Shown here piece after piece: positions 34,970 through 47,410 of a stretch of DNA of 64,000 nucleotides. The translations under genes were made by a program, and so were the position numbers. The stretch's first letter is position 1. Every line of letters starts with the position of its first letter. Below the pieces are notes generated by a model. It did no database searches. It was given only the letters and a program-made list of their open reading frames with translations, and had not been told where the DNA came from. Source of the stretch: Berberis thunbergii (taxonomy: Eukaryota; Streptophyta; Magnoliopsida; Ranunculales; Berberidaceae); the NCBI GenBank assembly GCA_003290165.1, contig QNQO01000508.1, forward strand, positions 372,001 to 436,000, written 5' to 3'.

Positions 34970-36547
34970 ATGGCTGGGGGGAAGGCCTTTAAGGATTACT
35001 TCGCCCCTCTTCCTACTAGTGTTCCGTCTTGCATTGTCTTACCTGAGGCAAATGCAAACAATTTCGAACTTAAACCATCTATTATTCATCTACTACCTTC
35101 TTTTTTTGGTTTTCAGAAAGAAGACTCTTATCTTCATGTCAAAGAGTTTTTTGACATCTACGCCACCCTGAAGAACTAGAACCTTTCTGACAATTCGGTC
35201 CGTCTTAGGTTGTTTCCCTTTTCTTTGAAAGATAAGCCGAAATCTTGGTTAAATGCATTAGAGACAGGATCCATCACATCATGGGATGCGTTGTCAAGAA
35301 AGTTATTGAAAAAGTACTTCCCCATTCATAAAATGAATGCCCTTCAACGAGATTTATCTAATTTTCAGCAAAAAGAAGGCGAACATTTTTATGAATGCTG
35401 GGAAAGGTTCAATGAACTCATTATCAGGTGTCCCCATCATGGATTTGAGAAGTGGTGACTAGTTCAATACTTCTAAGATGGTTAACTCTTCAAAACTGTC
35501 GGATGATGCCACTAGTGGTGGGTCACTAATGAAAATGAGCATCAATGAAATATGGGAATTCTTTGAGACGCTTTTCGAAAATTCTCAGCAATGGGATTAT
35601 TCGAGAAAGGAGTTTGATAGGTGTAAGGGCGGTATATATGAAGTTAGAGATACATCTGTTCACCCCCCTTTTGCCTCGAAGTTAGAGACGGTTGTTATGA
35701 CCATGACTCAAAAGATAGATGCACTTTTGAATTTGACTCAACCTCCACTTCCCGCAAATGCTTCATCTCAAGTCTATGCTGCATATTCAAGTCCTGGTCA
35801 TTCAATAGCTAATTGTGACTTGCACAACGATTATCCTACATACTATGATGAGCAAGTCAACTTTTTTAATGTGACGCGGCGACATGGCAATAATCTGCAA
35901 CCTAACTTTAAAACTCAGGGTTCGCGAAACATCCAAGTTTCTCTTGAGCCCATGGCCCACACAAGGCTCCTCAATCCCCTAGACCTGTTAGGCCCCACCT
36001 TAACCAAGTTCCTCCATCCAACACATCAAGTTTAGAGGAAACAAATAATCAGTTTTTGCAGCACTCAAAAAGTATACTTAAGCTGATTTCTAAGGACATA
36101 TCTGAGTTGAAAGCCATGACTCAACATCAATCTCAAGCCCTCAATAGACTTGAGATAGTTGTGAGTAAGATTACTCAGTCTTCTTCTAAAAGAGAGCCAG
36201 AGAGATTTCATAGTCAACCTGTTCCAAACCCTAAGGGCCAATTCGCAGTTGGTAGTACATCTGAATCCTGCAATGAAGATGTCAAATCTATTACTACCCT
36301 TAGGAGTGGAAAACAGGTTGGCAATCAGGTACAAGTGCCCGATTTGAGTGTCGTTGCATCCATGTCTAAGTCAAAGCGGGTTGCATATCCATCTGACAAG
36401 AAGGCTGATAAAGCCTCACCTTCTACAAATGCTCTTGTTGACTCTAGCCCCACTAAGGCATCTTATTTGCCTAGAGCCCCGTTTCTGTCACGATTAGCTT
36501 CGGCAAAGAAAGGAACAAATGTAAACGACGTAATGGAAATTTTTTAA
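34970..36547 (+). pseudogene. Gag of element E
   Basis: Start ATG at 34970 (MAGGKAFKDYFAPLP). Blocks: NNFELKPSIIHLLPSFFGFQ, EDSYLHVKEFFDIYATLKN, RLRLFPFSLKDKPKSWLNAL and KEGEHFYECWERFNELIIRC form the Athila/gypsy gag core. Stops at 35177-35179 and 35456-35458 and a frame change before 35478 disrupt it. 35478-36035 continues (MKMSINEIWEFFETLFENSQ), and 36056-36547 gives the C-terminal region with TLRSGKQV and a proline-rich stretch. Confidence 0.85.
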
Positions 36548-36609
36548 CAAGTTCACATAACTATCCCATTACTCGATGTTATCAAGCAAGTTTCAGCTAT
36601 GCCAAGTTT

Positions 36610-37085
36610 TTGAAGGATCTTTGCACACAAAAGCGGAAGCTACATGTGCAAAAGATAGCCTTCCTCACCGAGCAAGTAAGCTCAATTATTCTACGCAGAA
36701 CCCCGCCTAAGTATATGGATCCTAGTTGCCCGACTATTTCTTGTATTATCGGTGATCATATGATAGATAAGTCATTATTGGATTTAGAGGCGAGTGGTGA
36801 TTTATTGCCATATTCTGTTTATGAGCAATTAGGTCTTGGCAGGTTAAAACAACTAGAGTAACACTGCAATTGGAAAATATATCTGTCAGAGTCCCCCGTG
36901 GTGTTATAGAGGATGTGTTTATCAAGGTTGAAAATTTCTATTACCCTGTGGACTTTATAGTTCTTGATACACAACCTGTTCACAATCCCTCTAGTCACAT
37001 TCCAGTCATTTTGGGTCGACCATTTTTGCCACATCCAATGCCATTATTAACTGCAGGAATGGAATTATGAAATTGTCATTTGGAA
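36610..37085 (+). pseudogene. Aspartic protease of element E
   Basis: Encodes PPKYMDPSCPTISCIIGDHM, then LLDLEASGDLLPYSVYEQLG. The active-site motif in this lineage is D-x-G-A-S; here it reads D-L-E-A-S, so the conserved Gly is replaced by Glu. After a shift, VPRGVIEDVFIKVENFYYPV and VILGRPFL (37011-37030 region) close the domain. Confidence 0.8.
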
Positions 37086-37305
37086 ACATGTCCGTCTAAC
37101 TCAATGTTTTTAATGTTAGTCAACAACCTCCTAAGTCCGAGGATATCTATGAGGTTGAAATGATTAAGAGTTTGGTGGAAAATTTCTCTCCGCAGTCCGC
37201 CTTAGATGATCCCTTAGCGGCTTGTTTGACTCATTCTAGTTTAGACTTTGATGTTAATAATTCCATTAGGGAAATGAATGTTTTTCTTGATGCATATCCC
37301 CTAAT

Positions 37306-38470
37306 ATGGTTCCCGGTTCTTCATGGAAGTCTAAAATGGAACCCCTCCCACTTAATGAGTTAAAACCAATCCCTTCGATTGAGAAGCCACCCAAGCTTGA
37401 CCTTAAACCATTACCTGACACCCTCAAGTATAAGTTTTTAGGTTCTGATGATACTTTACCTTTTATTGTTTCATCGACATTCATTGTCGAAGAGGAAAGT
37501 AAGTTGCTAAACGTTCTTAAAGAACATAAGACATCACTTGGGTGGATTATAGCGGATATTAAAGGAATAAGTCCAATTGTTTGCATGCATCGTATTCATA
37601 TGGAAGAAAATGCCAAAGCTTCACATGAAATGCAACGTAGACTTAATCCTAATCTTAAAGAGGTTGTCCGAGCCAAAATGCTCAAATTGTCGGATGTTGG
37701 TATTATTTACCCCATTTCATATAGCTTTTGGATCAGTCCAGTTCAGGTTGTTCCCAAGAAATCAGGGGTGACTGTAGTCACAAATGATAAGAATGAGTTA
37801 GTGCCTACCCGCATGACCACTGGATGGCGAGTTTGTATTGACTACTGTAAGTTGAACTCAGGCACGAGGAAAGATTATTTTCCTATCCCCTTTATCGATC
37901 AAATGCTTGAGAGGTTTGCCAGACATGATTACTATTGTTTTCTTGATGGGTATTCCGGTTATAACCAAATCCCCATCGCACCAAAAGATTAAGAGAAAAT
38001 CACATTCACTTGACCTTTTGAGACTTTTGCATAACGGAGAATGTGTTTTGGGTTGTGTAATGCACCTGCCACCTTTCAGAGGTATATGCTTAGTATTTTC
38101 TCGGATATGGTAGAAATGTTTCTTGAGGTGTTCATTGATGACTTTTCAGTGTTTGGGGATTCATATGATGAGTGTTTGCATCGTTTAACCCTAGTGTTAA
38201 ATAGGTGTGAAGAGAAAAGTCTTGTTTTGAATTGGGAGAAATGTCATTTTATGGTTAGGCAAGGTATAGTTCTTGGGCACATAATTTCAAACAAGGGCAT
38301 TGAAGTTGATAAAGCAAAAATTGATTTAATTTTGAGTCTTCCAGCACCGAAGACGGTGAAAGACATTAGATCTTTTCTAGGCCATGCTGGTTTTTACTGT
38401 AGGTTCATTAAGGATTTTAGCAAGGGTACTCGTTCTAGGCCATGCAATTTACTTCCTTTGTCTTTGATGA
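37306..38470 (+). pseudogene. Reverse transcriptase of element E
   Basis: 37306-37992 encodes the fingers and palm start (HKTSLGWIIADIKGISPIVC, MTTGWRVCIDYCKLNSGTRK, YYCFLDGYSGYNQIPIAPKD), ended by a TAA at 37990. Another stop at 38012 and a frame change follow, then 38041-38481 encodes CFGLCNAPATFQRYMLSIFS, the catalytic box VFIDDFSVFG (FIDD at 38131-38142), and GHIISNKGIEVDKAKIDLIL. Some open stretches exceed 200 codons, so this is less decayed than element B. Confidence 0.9.
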
Positions 38471-39000
38471 AGATTATTTGAAAGCCTTCGAAAAGCTTAA
38501 ACAATTGTTAACTTCAGCTCCAATCGTCCAACCTTCTAATTGGAATTTACCTTTTGAGCTTATGTGTGATGCTTCTCATTTTGCGGTTGGAGCTGTCTTA
38601 GGACAACGGGTGGATAAAAAGCCCCATGTTATTTATTATGCCAGTAGAACTCTACAATATGCGCAACTCAATTACTCCACCACGGAGAAGGAGTTACTCA
38701 CTATTGTCTTTGCATTGGACAAATTTAGGTCATACTTTATAGGATCCAAAGTTCTCATTTTTACCGATCATGCAGTGCTGAAGTACCTTTTTTCTAAAAC
38801 GGATGCTAAGCCACGCTTGATTCGTTGGGTCATATTGCTACAAGAGTTTGATATTGAGATTCAGGACAATAAGGGTTTCGAAAATGTTGTAGTTGACCAT
38901 TTGTCTAAACTTCTTGTAGAATCATCTACTACAAATGTGCCCTTGAATGAATCTTTTCCTGATGAGCAATTACTTGCTATCTCCCAGTTACCTTGGTATG
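38442..39000 (+). pseudogene. RNase H of element E
   Basis: Open frame 38442-39263 starts in the RT-RNase H connection. It holds [71 protein letters not shown] and the closing VVDHLSKL. It is a complete single RNase H with Asp, Glu and Asp catalytic positions visible, out of frame with the RT before it. Confidence 0.88.
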
Positions 39001-39099
39001 TAGATATTTTGAATTACCTTGTTTCATGTCAACTCCCTTCTAATTGGTCTAAACAAGATAAGACTAGATTTCTTGCTGAGGTCAGACATTTCTTCTGGG

Positions 39100-40225
39100 A
39101 TGATCCTTATTTATTTAAGTATTGTCCCGATCAGGTCATTAGGAGATGTGTTCCAGAGAGTGAATTTCATAGTATCATTTCCTTTTGTCATAATCAGGTG
39201 TGTGGAGGTCACTTTAGTTCTAAAATAATAGCTACAAAGTTCATGCAGTGTGGTTTTTATTAGCCGGCTATTTTTCATGACACCCATGCATTTTGTGCTA
39301 TATGTGATAGATGCCAACGAATGGGTTCCATTTCTCGTAGGAATATGATGCCTCTTACTAACATTCTCGTTGTGGAAATTTTTTATGTTTAGGGTATTGA
39401 CTTCATGGGACCTTTCCCTCCATCATTTGGCTATTTTTACATTCTTGTAGCTGTTGATTATGTTTCCAAATGGGTAGAGGTGGACCTTGCAAAACAAATG
39501 ACCACAAGGTTGTGTTCAAATTTCTGAAATATAACATCTTCTCTCATTTTGGTATTCTGCATGCTGTTATAAGTGATGGTGGTTCCTATTTTTGTAATAG
39601 ACAATTTGAACTGCTAGTTAAAAAGTACTCCATTACTCATAAAGTAGGTACTTCATATCATCCACAAACAAGTGGGCAAGTTGAAATATCCAATCGGGAA
39701 ATTAAATTAATTTTAGAGAAAATTGTTCGACCAGACCATAAGGATTGGTCACAACGTTTGAATGACACTCTTTGGGCTTATAGGACAGCGTTTAAGACCC
39801 CACTTGGAATGTCTCCACATAGACTTGTTTTTGGTAAGGCATGTCATTTGCCCGTGGAATTAGAACATCGTGCTTATTGGGCTATCAAAACCTTTAATTT
39901 TGATATAGGTGAGGCTGGATCACATCGTAAGCTAAAACTTAATGAGTTAAAAGATATTAGGAATGATGCTTACCAAAGTGCAAAAATCTACAAAGAACGA
40001 ACCAAGGTGTTTCATGATAAATCCATTCTTCGTAAGTCCTTTGAACCTTTCCAAAAGGTTTTGTTATTTAACTCTCGGTTGTGTCTGTTTTCTGACAAAT
40101 TGTGATATCGATGGTCTGGACCTTACACTGTTAAAACAATGTTTCCACATGGGGTTGTGGAGATTGTTGATCCCAAATATGGTCGTGCTTTTAAAGTCAA
40201 TGGTTAACGTCTTAAACCATTCTTA
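39100..40225 (+). pseudogene. Integrase of element E
   Basis: Zinc-binding part at 39180-39320 ([20 protein letters not shown] ... CDRCQRMG). A stop at 39260 and another near 39392 interrupt it. Core: [20 protein letters not shown] (first catalytic Asp), [20 protein letters not shown] (second), [20 protein letters not shown] (Glu). C-terminal part [20 protein letters not shown], then [13 protein letters not shown], is typical for Athila-lineage integrase. The open frame 39470-40105 covers most of the core. Confidence 0.9.
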
Positions 40226-42340
40226 GAGATGCTAACATTAGAAATCGAGGTTGATGTGTTGTTATTAGAGGATCATGTGTACTCAAATTGAGGAAGAATA
40301 TATGTCGGGCTGACGACGTTAAACCAATCGCTCCTAGGAGGCAGCCTAGCTTCAGTTGTGTCATTATGAATAGTCTGGATTGATTTTCGAGTTATTTCTA
40401 GTTACATTCCACTCATACTCATTAGCTCCGTAACAATGTTGACTCACAACTGATGCATGTATTTTTTTTTTTGTATAATCTTTTGAGTCCTGTATTGTTT
40501 TTATCAATTTATCATGATGTGTCCACAATTCTTATGTTGTTTTTATCAATTTATCATGATGTGTCCACAATTTTTATGTTGTTGAGCGTTCATTGTGGAC
40601 GATTTCATTGAAATTGGTATAAACTTTTCCATTGTAATATCACTCTAAGTCTCATCTTTTCTTTTTCCTGCATTTGTCATGATCATCATTTTATACATTG
40701 AGGACAATGTTTGGTTTAGGTTTGCAGGTGAGGTTTATGATTTTTTCTGCATTCTTCAAAAATTTTGAACTGAAATGTATTTCACAATTGACTATTGTAT
40801 TATACTCAATCTTCATTGAATACATAGTTAATTATGACTGTGGAAATTTTTTGATTTGAAAATGCATTCAAAATCTAAGTTTTTTTCCAATGAAGATAAT
40901 GTGCTTTCAAGTATGCCTTTAAATTTGAGAAATGCATGCTTTCACTTGTCATTTTTATATATCAATAGGAAAACATAAGGTTTGTTATTATCTTTAAGTT
41001 AAATATATTTCATGATATTTTTCAACTCAATTACTCTTGCTCTATAAGCCGAGCTAACATAAATTGAAGTTAATCAGTAAGATATTAATTAGAAAACCTT
41101 AGAATAATAGTGGAGACTTAACTCTTGTGAGTTTTGAGATATTATTTTTTCTTGAGGGTTATTAAATAAACTCTGACTTTACTTGAATCCGCATTATTTC
41201 ATTGATGATCTCATTATTCTTGTTTCTTTTATTGATTGCTTTGAGAATGATGTTAAAATTGAATTATTACACTAGAACTTCTTGATTTATTTAGTTGAGA
41301 TGTCATAATACCCACTAGAGCTTAAGAAGTGATATAAACATTTTTTTTTTAACCATTATTTAGCCTTTTAGCCTACCTAATGATAAATATCCGTTTGCAG
41401 CCCTTTGAGCCTTTAAATAGACTTTTTATTTGCTAACCCTATCTCCATTACCTATTCCAGTGATGGAGTAATATCCCATATTAATTTTATCCTTACCCAA
41501 TGTCTCTGAGAATGTGTATGGTTGATGTATTTTTGGAATGGACAAATAAAAAAAAAGTTGAAACTAAATATTCCATTAATCCTCGGGACTAAAAAGTTTC
41601 ATTGTGCAAAAGGGGAAAGCATGTCATTTGAAAAAAAATGAAGAATAATTTCGAAGGAAGAAAAAGTAATGGTGTACAACATTGGTTTATTCTTCAGAGC
41701 CCCACGTGTTATTAAAGGGTGTATCCATTCTCAAAGAATTTTCTCGTATCCTTTTCCATTCTTGTTAGCCAAAATCTTAGCTTCATTACAACCTGCAATA
41801 GACCTAATTGATCTTAAGTAAATGTCTGGTTCATAGATGTGGAGATTAGATAGACAAGAATTATGGTGTGTGATTCAACATTTTCAAAGTAGTTGATATT
41901 CATGTCCATGAGATCATATTCATTTCATTCTTTTAAAAGTCCATATTTCATGATTATTATATGTGAGATGTTTGTGTGTCCATAATTTATTCTCTTTCTC
42001 ACATTTAAACTGAGTGATAACTAACCAATCTCTTAGTGATTCATTTCTGAGTGACAAGAGAGATTTGTAGTGGAAGTGTACTATCCAAAGGTTATCTAGT
42101 CGTATCTTTATTGAGAAAAAGAAAGTTATGTTAATAAGGTCATGCACACACACACTTTCAGTTGAGAATAATTGATGAATTACCTTTGGGTACTATTAAA
42201 TCATTGTTAGACTCTTTGACATTTTATTCTGACAATATTTGTTGTTTTCTAGAATTTTTGGCAATCAGATGATTATTCTGAGGATAATAGATAGAGTGAT
42301 CAAGTTACCATATTTTGGAAATTTATTGAGTCATAATGTT
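40226..42340. other. 3' non-coding region of element E
   Basis: Contains cattgaggacaatgtttggt (40697-40716), a word commonly seen after integrase in this lineage, and a 42-bp tandem duplication (40495-40580, ttatcaatttatcatgatgt). The rest is AT-rich; no envelope-like ORF seen. Confidence 0.5.
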
Positions 42341-43814
42341 TGATCTCTCCCCTTTCCTGTCGACTCCCGCTCCACATTAGTCTGCCCCTTTTCTCTTCTT
42401 CCAGCCACCGAACCAATCCATCCTGCCGGCAATCCTCACTCAATAGGAGGACCGACAATCCATCCACCTCGCCAACCACCGTCTCTACCTTAGCTTCTTC
42501 CCTTCGTCTTCAACCAACGCATCACTTCCATCACCATCCCATGTTTCTCCCTCACAACACCACTGTCCACACACCAACCAACACAACAACCACCATCGAT
42601 AACCGGAGCTCTCTCCCATTCCCGTCACAACAAAAGACGCAACAGGGAGGACTCCTAGTCCCTGCTTCTCTCTCCCTCATGAACCAATTCCCTCTCTCAC
42701 TCTCTCTCGTTTTGCAGTCTCTCGTCCCTTCCTCTTCCATTTTTCCCTAATTCCTCTCCTCTAATCTACCACATACCATGTCTGCCACTGTCTTTGTTTC
42801 TCTCCCCCTGTTCTCGACTTTCTCTCTCTCTCGTTTCTCCCTAATCTCTCTTTCGCTCTTGAAGGTTTAGCAGCAACGAAAAAGAAGTAAATGGAGCAAG
42901 CAACAGTGGAGGCGCAGAATAGACAAACTCGTTGGAAATGAAGGCGCTGAGAAAATAGGAGGGAAAAGAGATTTGAATTAGTTTGCTATTTGCACCCCCA
43001 AATTTTGTTAGAGCCACCACATCCATTTGCTTTCTTTCTCGGGACGCGTGCTCATTCGGGAACTGATGGATTTCACATCCATTGATGTTGTCATGCCATA
43101 CACCATTATCTTTTAGACCCCACACCGAGGCAAAGATGAAACCAGAGGGCTTCCTAGAATTTTTTGTATCTAAATTTATTATTTTCTATACGCTTGAATG
43201 TTAAACACAATTGATTTCTGAATTTCAATAATTTTCTTTCGCCGATTATATCCGAAATAGTTATCTAGACAAATCAGTAGTTAGAAGTTCCCTTTATTGA
43301 TTTTTGAAGCTTGCTTTAATCAATTAATTTGAATCTGTGATTGTGTGTGTCGTAAAAAGACATGCAATGCTAGGGGTTCAAAATTAGTTAAAATAAACCT
43401 GTGATTGTGTGTGTCGTAGAAAGACATGCAATGCTAGGGGTTTATGCCTTTGCTGAAATCAATTGCGAACTTAGATTGATCTTTAGGTTAGTCATGTTAA
43501 CTCTTGAAAACAATAATTTGGATTACAAAAATCTCGAAGAACCTGTGGTGGATTCGATGTCTCGGTCCACTCTCTTATCATCTTACTAGTTTAGTTTTAG
43601 TTGTTCAATTTAGTTCTCTTAATTTAGTAATTTCCATCTGTTGCAACCCCCAACTCTAAATTAGTTTAAATAAGTCTTAGGATTTGATTGTCTCGTCAAT
43701 CCTCATGGGATCGATGTGTATTTTCCACTATCTGCTTGTTAGACAACCGTGCACTTGCGGTATTACAAGTAGGGTTTATTAGCTTATTAGTTTAGGTTAA
43801 TAAAATCACCATCA
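42341..43814 (+). repeat. 3' LTR of element E (left end lost)
   Basis: Homologous to 32801-33953, with the first 290 bp missing. Contains a 61-bp internal direct duplication (about 43336-43396 and 43397-43443, gattgtgtgtgtcgtaraaa). An open frame at 42340-42750 is not a gene. Confidence 0.8.
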
Positions 43815-43819
43815 GTACT

Positions 43820-44105
43820 AATTGAGTTTAATTATTGTTTTATTAGTATATTAAATCAATAAAACATAGCATATATTTGTTAGTTTTTTGTACTAAAAAT
43901 ATCAAAAATGCTAGATACAATCAATTTTCAATTCTTAATAATGAACCTAATTAACTAACAAAACCCTGTGATGATTTGTTTTATCGAGTCCTTAGCCAGT
44001 TGTCATTTGTTTATCTAACGACACTCTCTATTCAGTTACTACATAAGCCTAGTTATCTTATTTATTTATGTTCTATATTTGTTTATTTTGCAGTTTTCTA
44101 ACTCA
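43820..44105. other. Spacer between element E and viral copy F
   Basis: AT-rich; nothing recognised. Confidence 0.5.
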
Positions 44106-44520
44106 GAGGCAAAGCACATGCTATCCAGTTGATGGTAAAGTTGGTGTGTGGTCATATACCAGAAGTTACCCAGGACTATAGACTTGTGGTAAAGGTTATC
44201 AAAGATAATTTATAGTTTATATATAAATGCCTGAGATAGAGCAACAGTAATAGCAATGCCTAATCCCTTAATGAAAATTTAACCTAGATACATGACGATT
44301 GAAAGCATGCAATTTTATTAAAGGAAATTGAAATACAGAATACAGAAATAAACTTAAAACACTTACAGAATTCTTGGGAATGAATCTTGAAATACAAACT
44401 TGAAAATTACACAAGCTTTGCACAAGGATTACAAGAGTATTGGGGAGTACAGAGTCTATGAAAAATGTGATTCGAAATGATGCCTTGAACTCTTGAGTTT
44501 TTTTATTTTTATAGCCTTGG
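44106..44520 (-). promoter_or_regulatory. Promoter, poly(A) signal and leader start of copy F (3' side)
   Basis: Minus strand TATAAAAATA (44513-44504) is followed downstream by AATAAAA (44319-44313) and the start of the leader, as in the other copies. In caulimovirids the genome-length promoter and poly(A) signal are close together like this. Confidence 0.65.
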
Positions 44521-44599
44521 TAGAGCATTGGATTCCTTGATTATTGATGGATACCATGATTGTAACTTTTGATTAAGTGTAGTAGATGTTGATTGAAAT

Positions 44600-46010
44600 T
44601 TGAGGTAAGGGAGGATTGTTTCTGAATAATTGGGTTCACTTTCGGTGGATGTATGGGGAAATTTGATAATAGAGGGTGAGAATTTGACTCATGGGTCATA
44701 TGAAAATGACACACTTTGGATGGTAGTGAAATAATTGAGTTTTTGGTTTTGGTGAATTGAATCCTTTGGGGGCTATAAACTGAATGGTGAGTCCTATACT
44801 AAGGACACATGGCTAGAAATTAATGGTGGATTTTGTGAATTATTGGTATGATTGTAATGGGTTGTCATTTTTGGAGATGATGTTTTGTGATAAGGATGAT
44901 GGAGACTTGTTTTGGTGGAAAGTGAATTTTGTAATTATTTGAAAGATTTTTTTTCTTTGATGGAATCGGATGACTTGTAATTGAAATTGGTCGTTGCTTG
45001 AAATTTTGGTCGTTACTGATGTTGAGAACAAAAACGGCCAAATCAATCATTTTCATTGTTATTTGAATTAGAGGTTGCATCATCATTGTCATTGTTATCA
45101 CCATCTGATGAGAAATTTTGCAACACTGTTTCATAAAATTGCTTGGTTGAGGTGGTTGCCAAAACTTGTACTTTGAGTCTTACTAACTTTGAAAAATCAT
45201 CTGTGTTTGATTTGGTTGATTTGTTGATCTGAAAATACTTTTCCATTGTTTGCTTTGTAACTCCTGAAAATTCAAAGCTTGTCCACCATTTGACTTTGAA
45301 CATTCGGCATAGTGATAGATAGACTTGGAACTGACCTTGGAGAAGTAACATAATCCCAACAGCAAATCCATGCTAGAGGAAATTTTGAGAAAAACCATAA
45401 AAGTGGATTTTGTAATGCTTAGGACTGTGGTGGTATGAAATTTGTTTTGAAAACTTTAAATCCGTTTTTTACTTGAGGTGGAAGGATTTCTTGGACTAGA
45501 CCATACTGATTCCACCATCGGTGAAAAAACCAGTAAGGAAAATATTGAACTTTGAATTTTGGACAGAACATAAAAAACCATGAGTGAGAGCAGTTTGGGG
45601 TTGAAAATAGAAATGTCATAAACCATGTGTTTTGATAATTAAAATAAATGTAAATTTGTGGTTTGAAAGTTTTGCTAAATCGCTTGGGTGTGAAAAGACT
45701 TTGGTTCCATTCTTCTGGCGATAGAATCTTGAAAATTTGACACTTTGAGTGAGTGATCCTGGATGGGTCATTCTTATTTTGGTTATGAGTAACTAAAATT
45801 GATTTTGTATCTACGAGGATAAATTCATAAAACAAACAAACTTTGTCAGGATCATCAGAGATGAATTGAAATTTTTTAGAGAGAATATTAATGGTTATCT
45901 TGATGGGATTATCATTTGGATTACCATAGCAATTTTTCAAGGAACAAATTGGTTCAATTGTAGGGATTGAGATGTAATGAGAGGTTTGACTTTTTTGAGG
46001 AGTTTGCTTT
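44600..46010 (-). pseudogene. 3' ORF (ORF2-like) of copy F
   Basis: Minus-strand blocks in 45940-45419 (DDPDKVCLFYEFILVDTKSI, then HSKCQIFKILSPEEWNQSLF) and 45398-45043 correspond to the 3' ORF of copy H (60430-61300, HSKCQIFKIFSPEEWNQSPF). The product has no family known to me; florendoviruses are described as having a second ORF of unknown function in this place. Frames are interrupted. Confidence 0.65.
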
Positions 46011-46244
46011 TGTTTTACAGCTTGGTTGGTTTGGAATTATGTTTGAGATTGAAGGGTTTTTTTGGAGAGGTTCAAACCTATTTTATTTATTAAATATCAA
46101 TGCATAAGAATCTCTGATTGAATCAATTAATCACGATGGAGGAAGTTTTGATAAATCATCGTCGTTGATCATGTCGGATCATTTGGGCTTTTGCTTTGAA
46201 GTGGAAGCCATGGGATGGCTTATTGTCTTATGATTGCCTTTAAA

Positions 46245-47410
46245 ATTTTAAAGAGGTAAGTCGGTTTGAGTGAATTTATTCACTTGAAGGAAAAGGGTCA
46301 AAATGTGGAGTTTCAGAGGGCCGGGCTCTTGTTTCCCCTGAAAAAATTCTTTGGTGAGGAAGTCTAGGAGGGAGTTTGAGCTGTCTTTTATAAAGTCAAT
46401 TTGGAAATTAAAGACAGACAAAAGTGTTTGCCATCTGGCAAAAATCTCTTTTGATACAAGGTTTTGAACATCATTTTTCAAAATTTCTTTAGCTGATTGA
46501 CAATCAACTCATAATAAAAATGGTTGATTGTAAAGATCATCTTGAAATTTCATGATGCAGAAAACAATTGATAAAATCTTTTTTTTTTTGACAATTGAAT
46601 AATTTTGATTGAGTTTTGTTCCAAAAACCAGATTAGAATCAAACCAATTGTTCTTTGTCATTAATTTTTTGCTTAAGGATACCACCGTACCCTATATTTG
46701 ATGCATTTCTATCAACAGTTTTGAATGTTATTGGATTGGGTATACCTAAACAGGGTAAACTTTTGACAGTTGCTTTTACTTGACGAACAATCCTTGTATG
46801 AAGATCTAACCATGGTGGAGGTTTCTTACAAAATCGGACATATAAAGGCTTGACTAAAATTCTAAGGTTTTTGTAAAAGTCAGCTACATAATTTAGACTT
46901 CCTAAAAATCTTTGTAATTGATTTTTATCCTTGATTTTATCTAAAAATTTGTCTGCAAAGGTTATTGATCAGTCAATTGGGATAATTGTACCATTATTGA
47001 TTCTAGGCCCAAGGAATCTAATGTTTGTTTGGAATAAGTATACCTTTGTTGGTGATAACACAAATCCATTATTTTTGACAATTTGGAAGAATTTGTCTAA
47101 ATGTTTCCAATGTTCTACAATTGTTTTTGAAAACATTAAAATGTCATCTATGTAGACAATTGAAAACTTTGTGTAAGGATTGAAAATATCATTCATTATG
47201 TTTTGAAATTTTGAAGGTGCATTTTTAAGGCCAAATGGCATTACGTTCCGTTCATAATGACCAAAACGTACATTGAAAGTTGTTTTGTATCGTTCTTCTG
47301 GAATTATTTGAATTTGCTAAAAACACGATTTAATATCAAACTTTGAAAATACTGAAGCTTTAGGTAATCAGTTAATTAGATCTATTTTGTTTGGAATTAG
47401 GTATCCGATC
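46245..47410 (-). pseudogene. Reverse transcriptase / RNase H of copy F
   Basis: The minus-strand frame at 47241-46969 encodes MPFGLKNAPSKFQNIMNDIF and the catalytic box YIDDILMFS (YIDD at 47154-47143). 46481-46248 encodes the RNase H end (FARWQTLLSVFNFQIDFIKD, then LLDFLTKEFFQG). The N-terminal part of the polymerase is missing: the frame enters it from coat-protein sequence at about 47410. Stops lie between 46950 and 46500. Not functional. Confidence 0.85.

Larger units (their letters stand above)
32509..43814 (+). mobile_element. Athila-lineage Ty3/Gypsy LTR retrotransposon E (degenerate, full span)
   Basis: LTR starts TGATATTCACG and ends AATCACCATCA; the target duplication GTACT is present on both sides (32504-32508 and 43815-43819). 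Primer site TGGCGCAGTTGCTGGGG follows the left LTR (33960). Gag, protease, RT, RNase H and integrase are in order with Athila-type wording; a 2.1-kb non-coding 3' region precedes the right LTR. Stops and frameshifts occur in every gene, and both LTRs carry different deletions, so this is an old copy. Confidence 0.92.

Noticed and set aside
41894..41905. tgatattcatg as possible start of the 3' LTR of element E
   Set aside because: Only the first nine bases match the left LTR start; homology resumes only at about 42343, so the LTR start is lost.
42340..42750. 136-codon Ser/Thr/Pro-rich open frame
   Set aside because: Inside the 3' LTR of element E; the homologous left LTR does not keep the frame.
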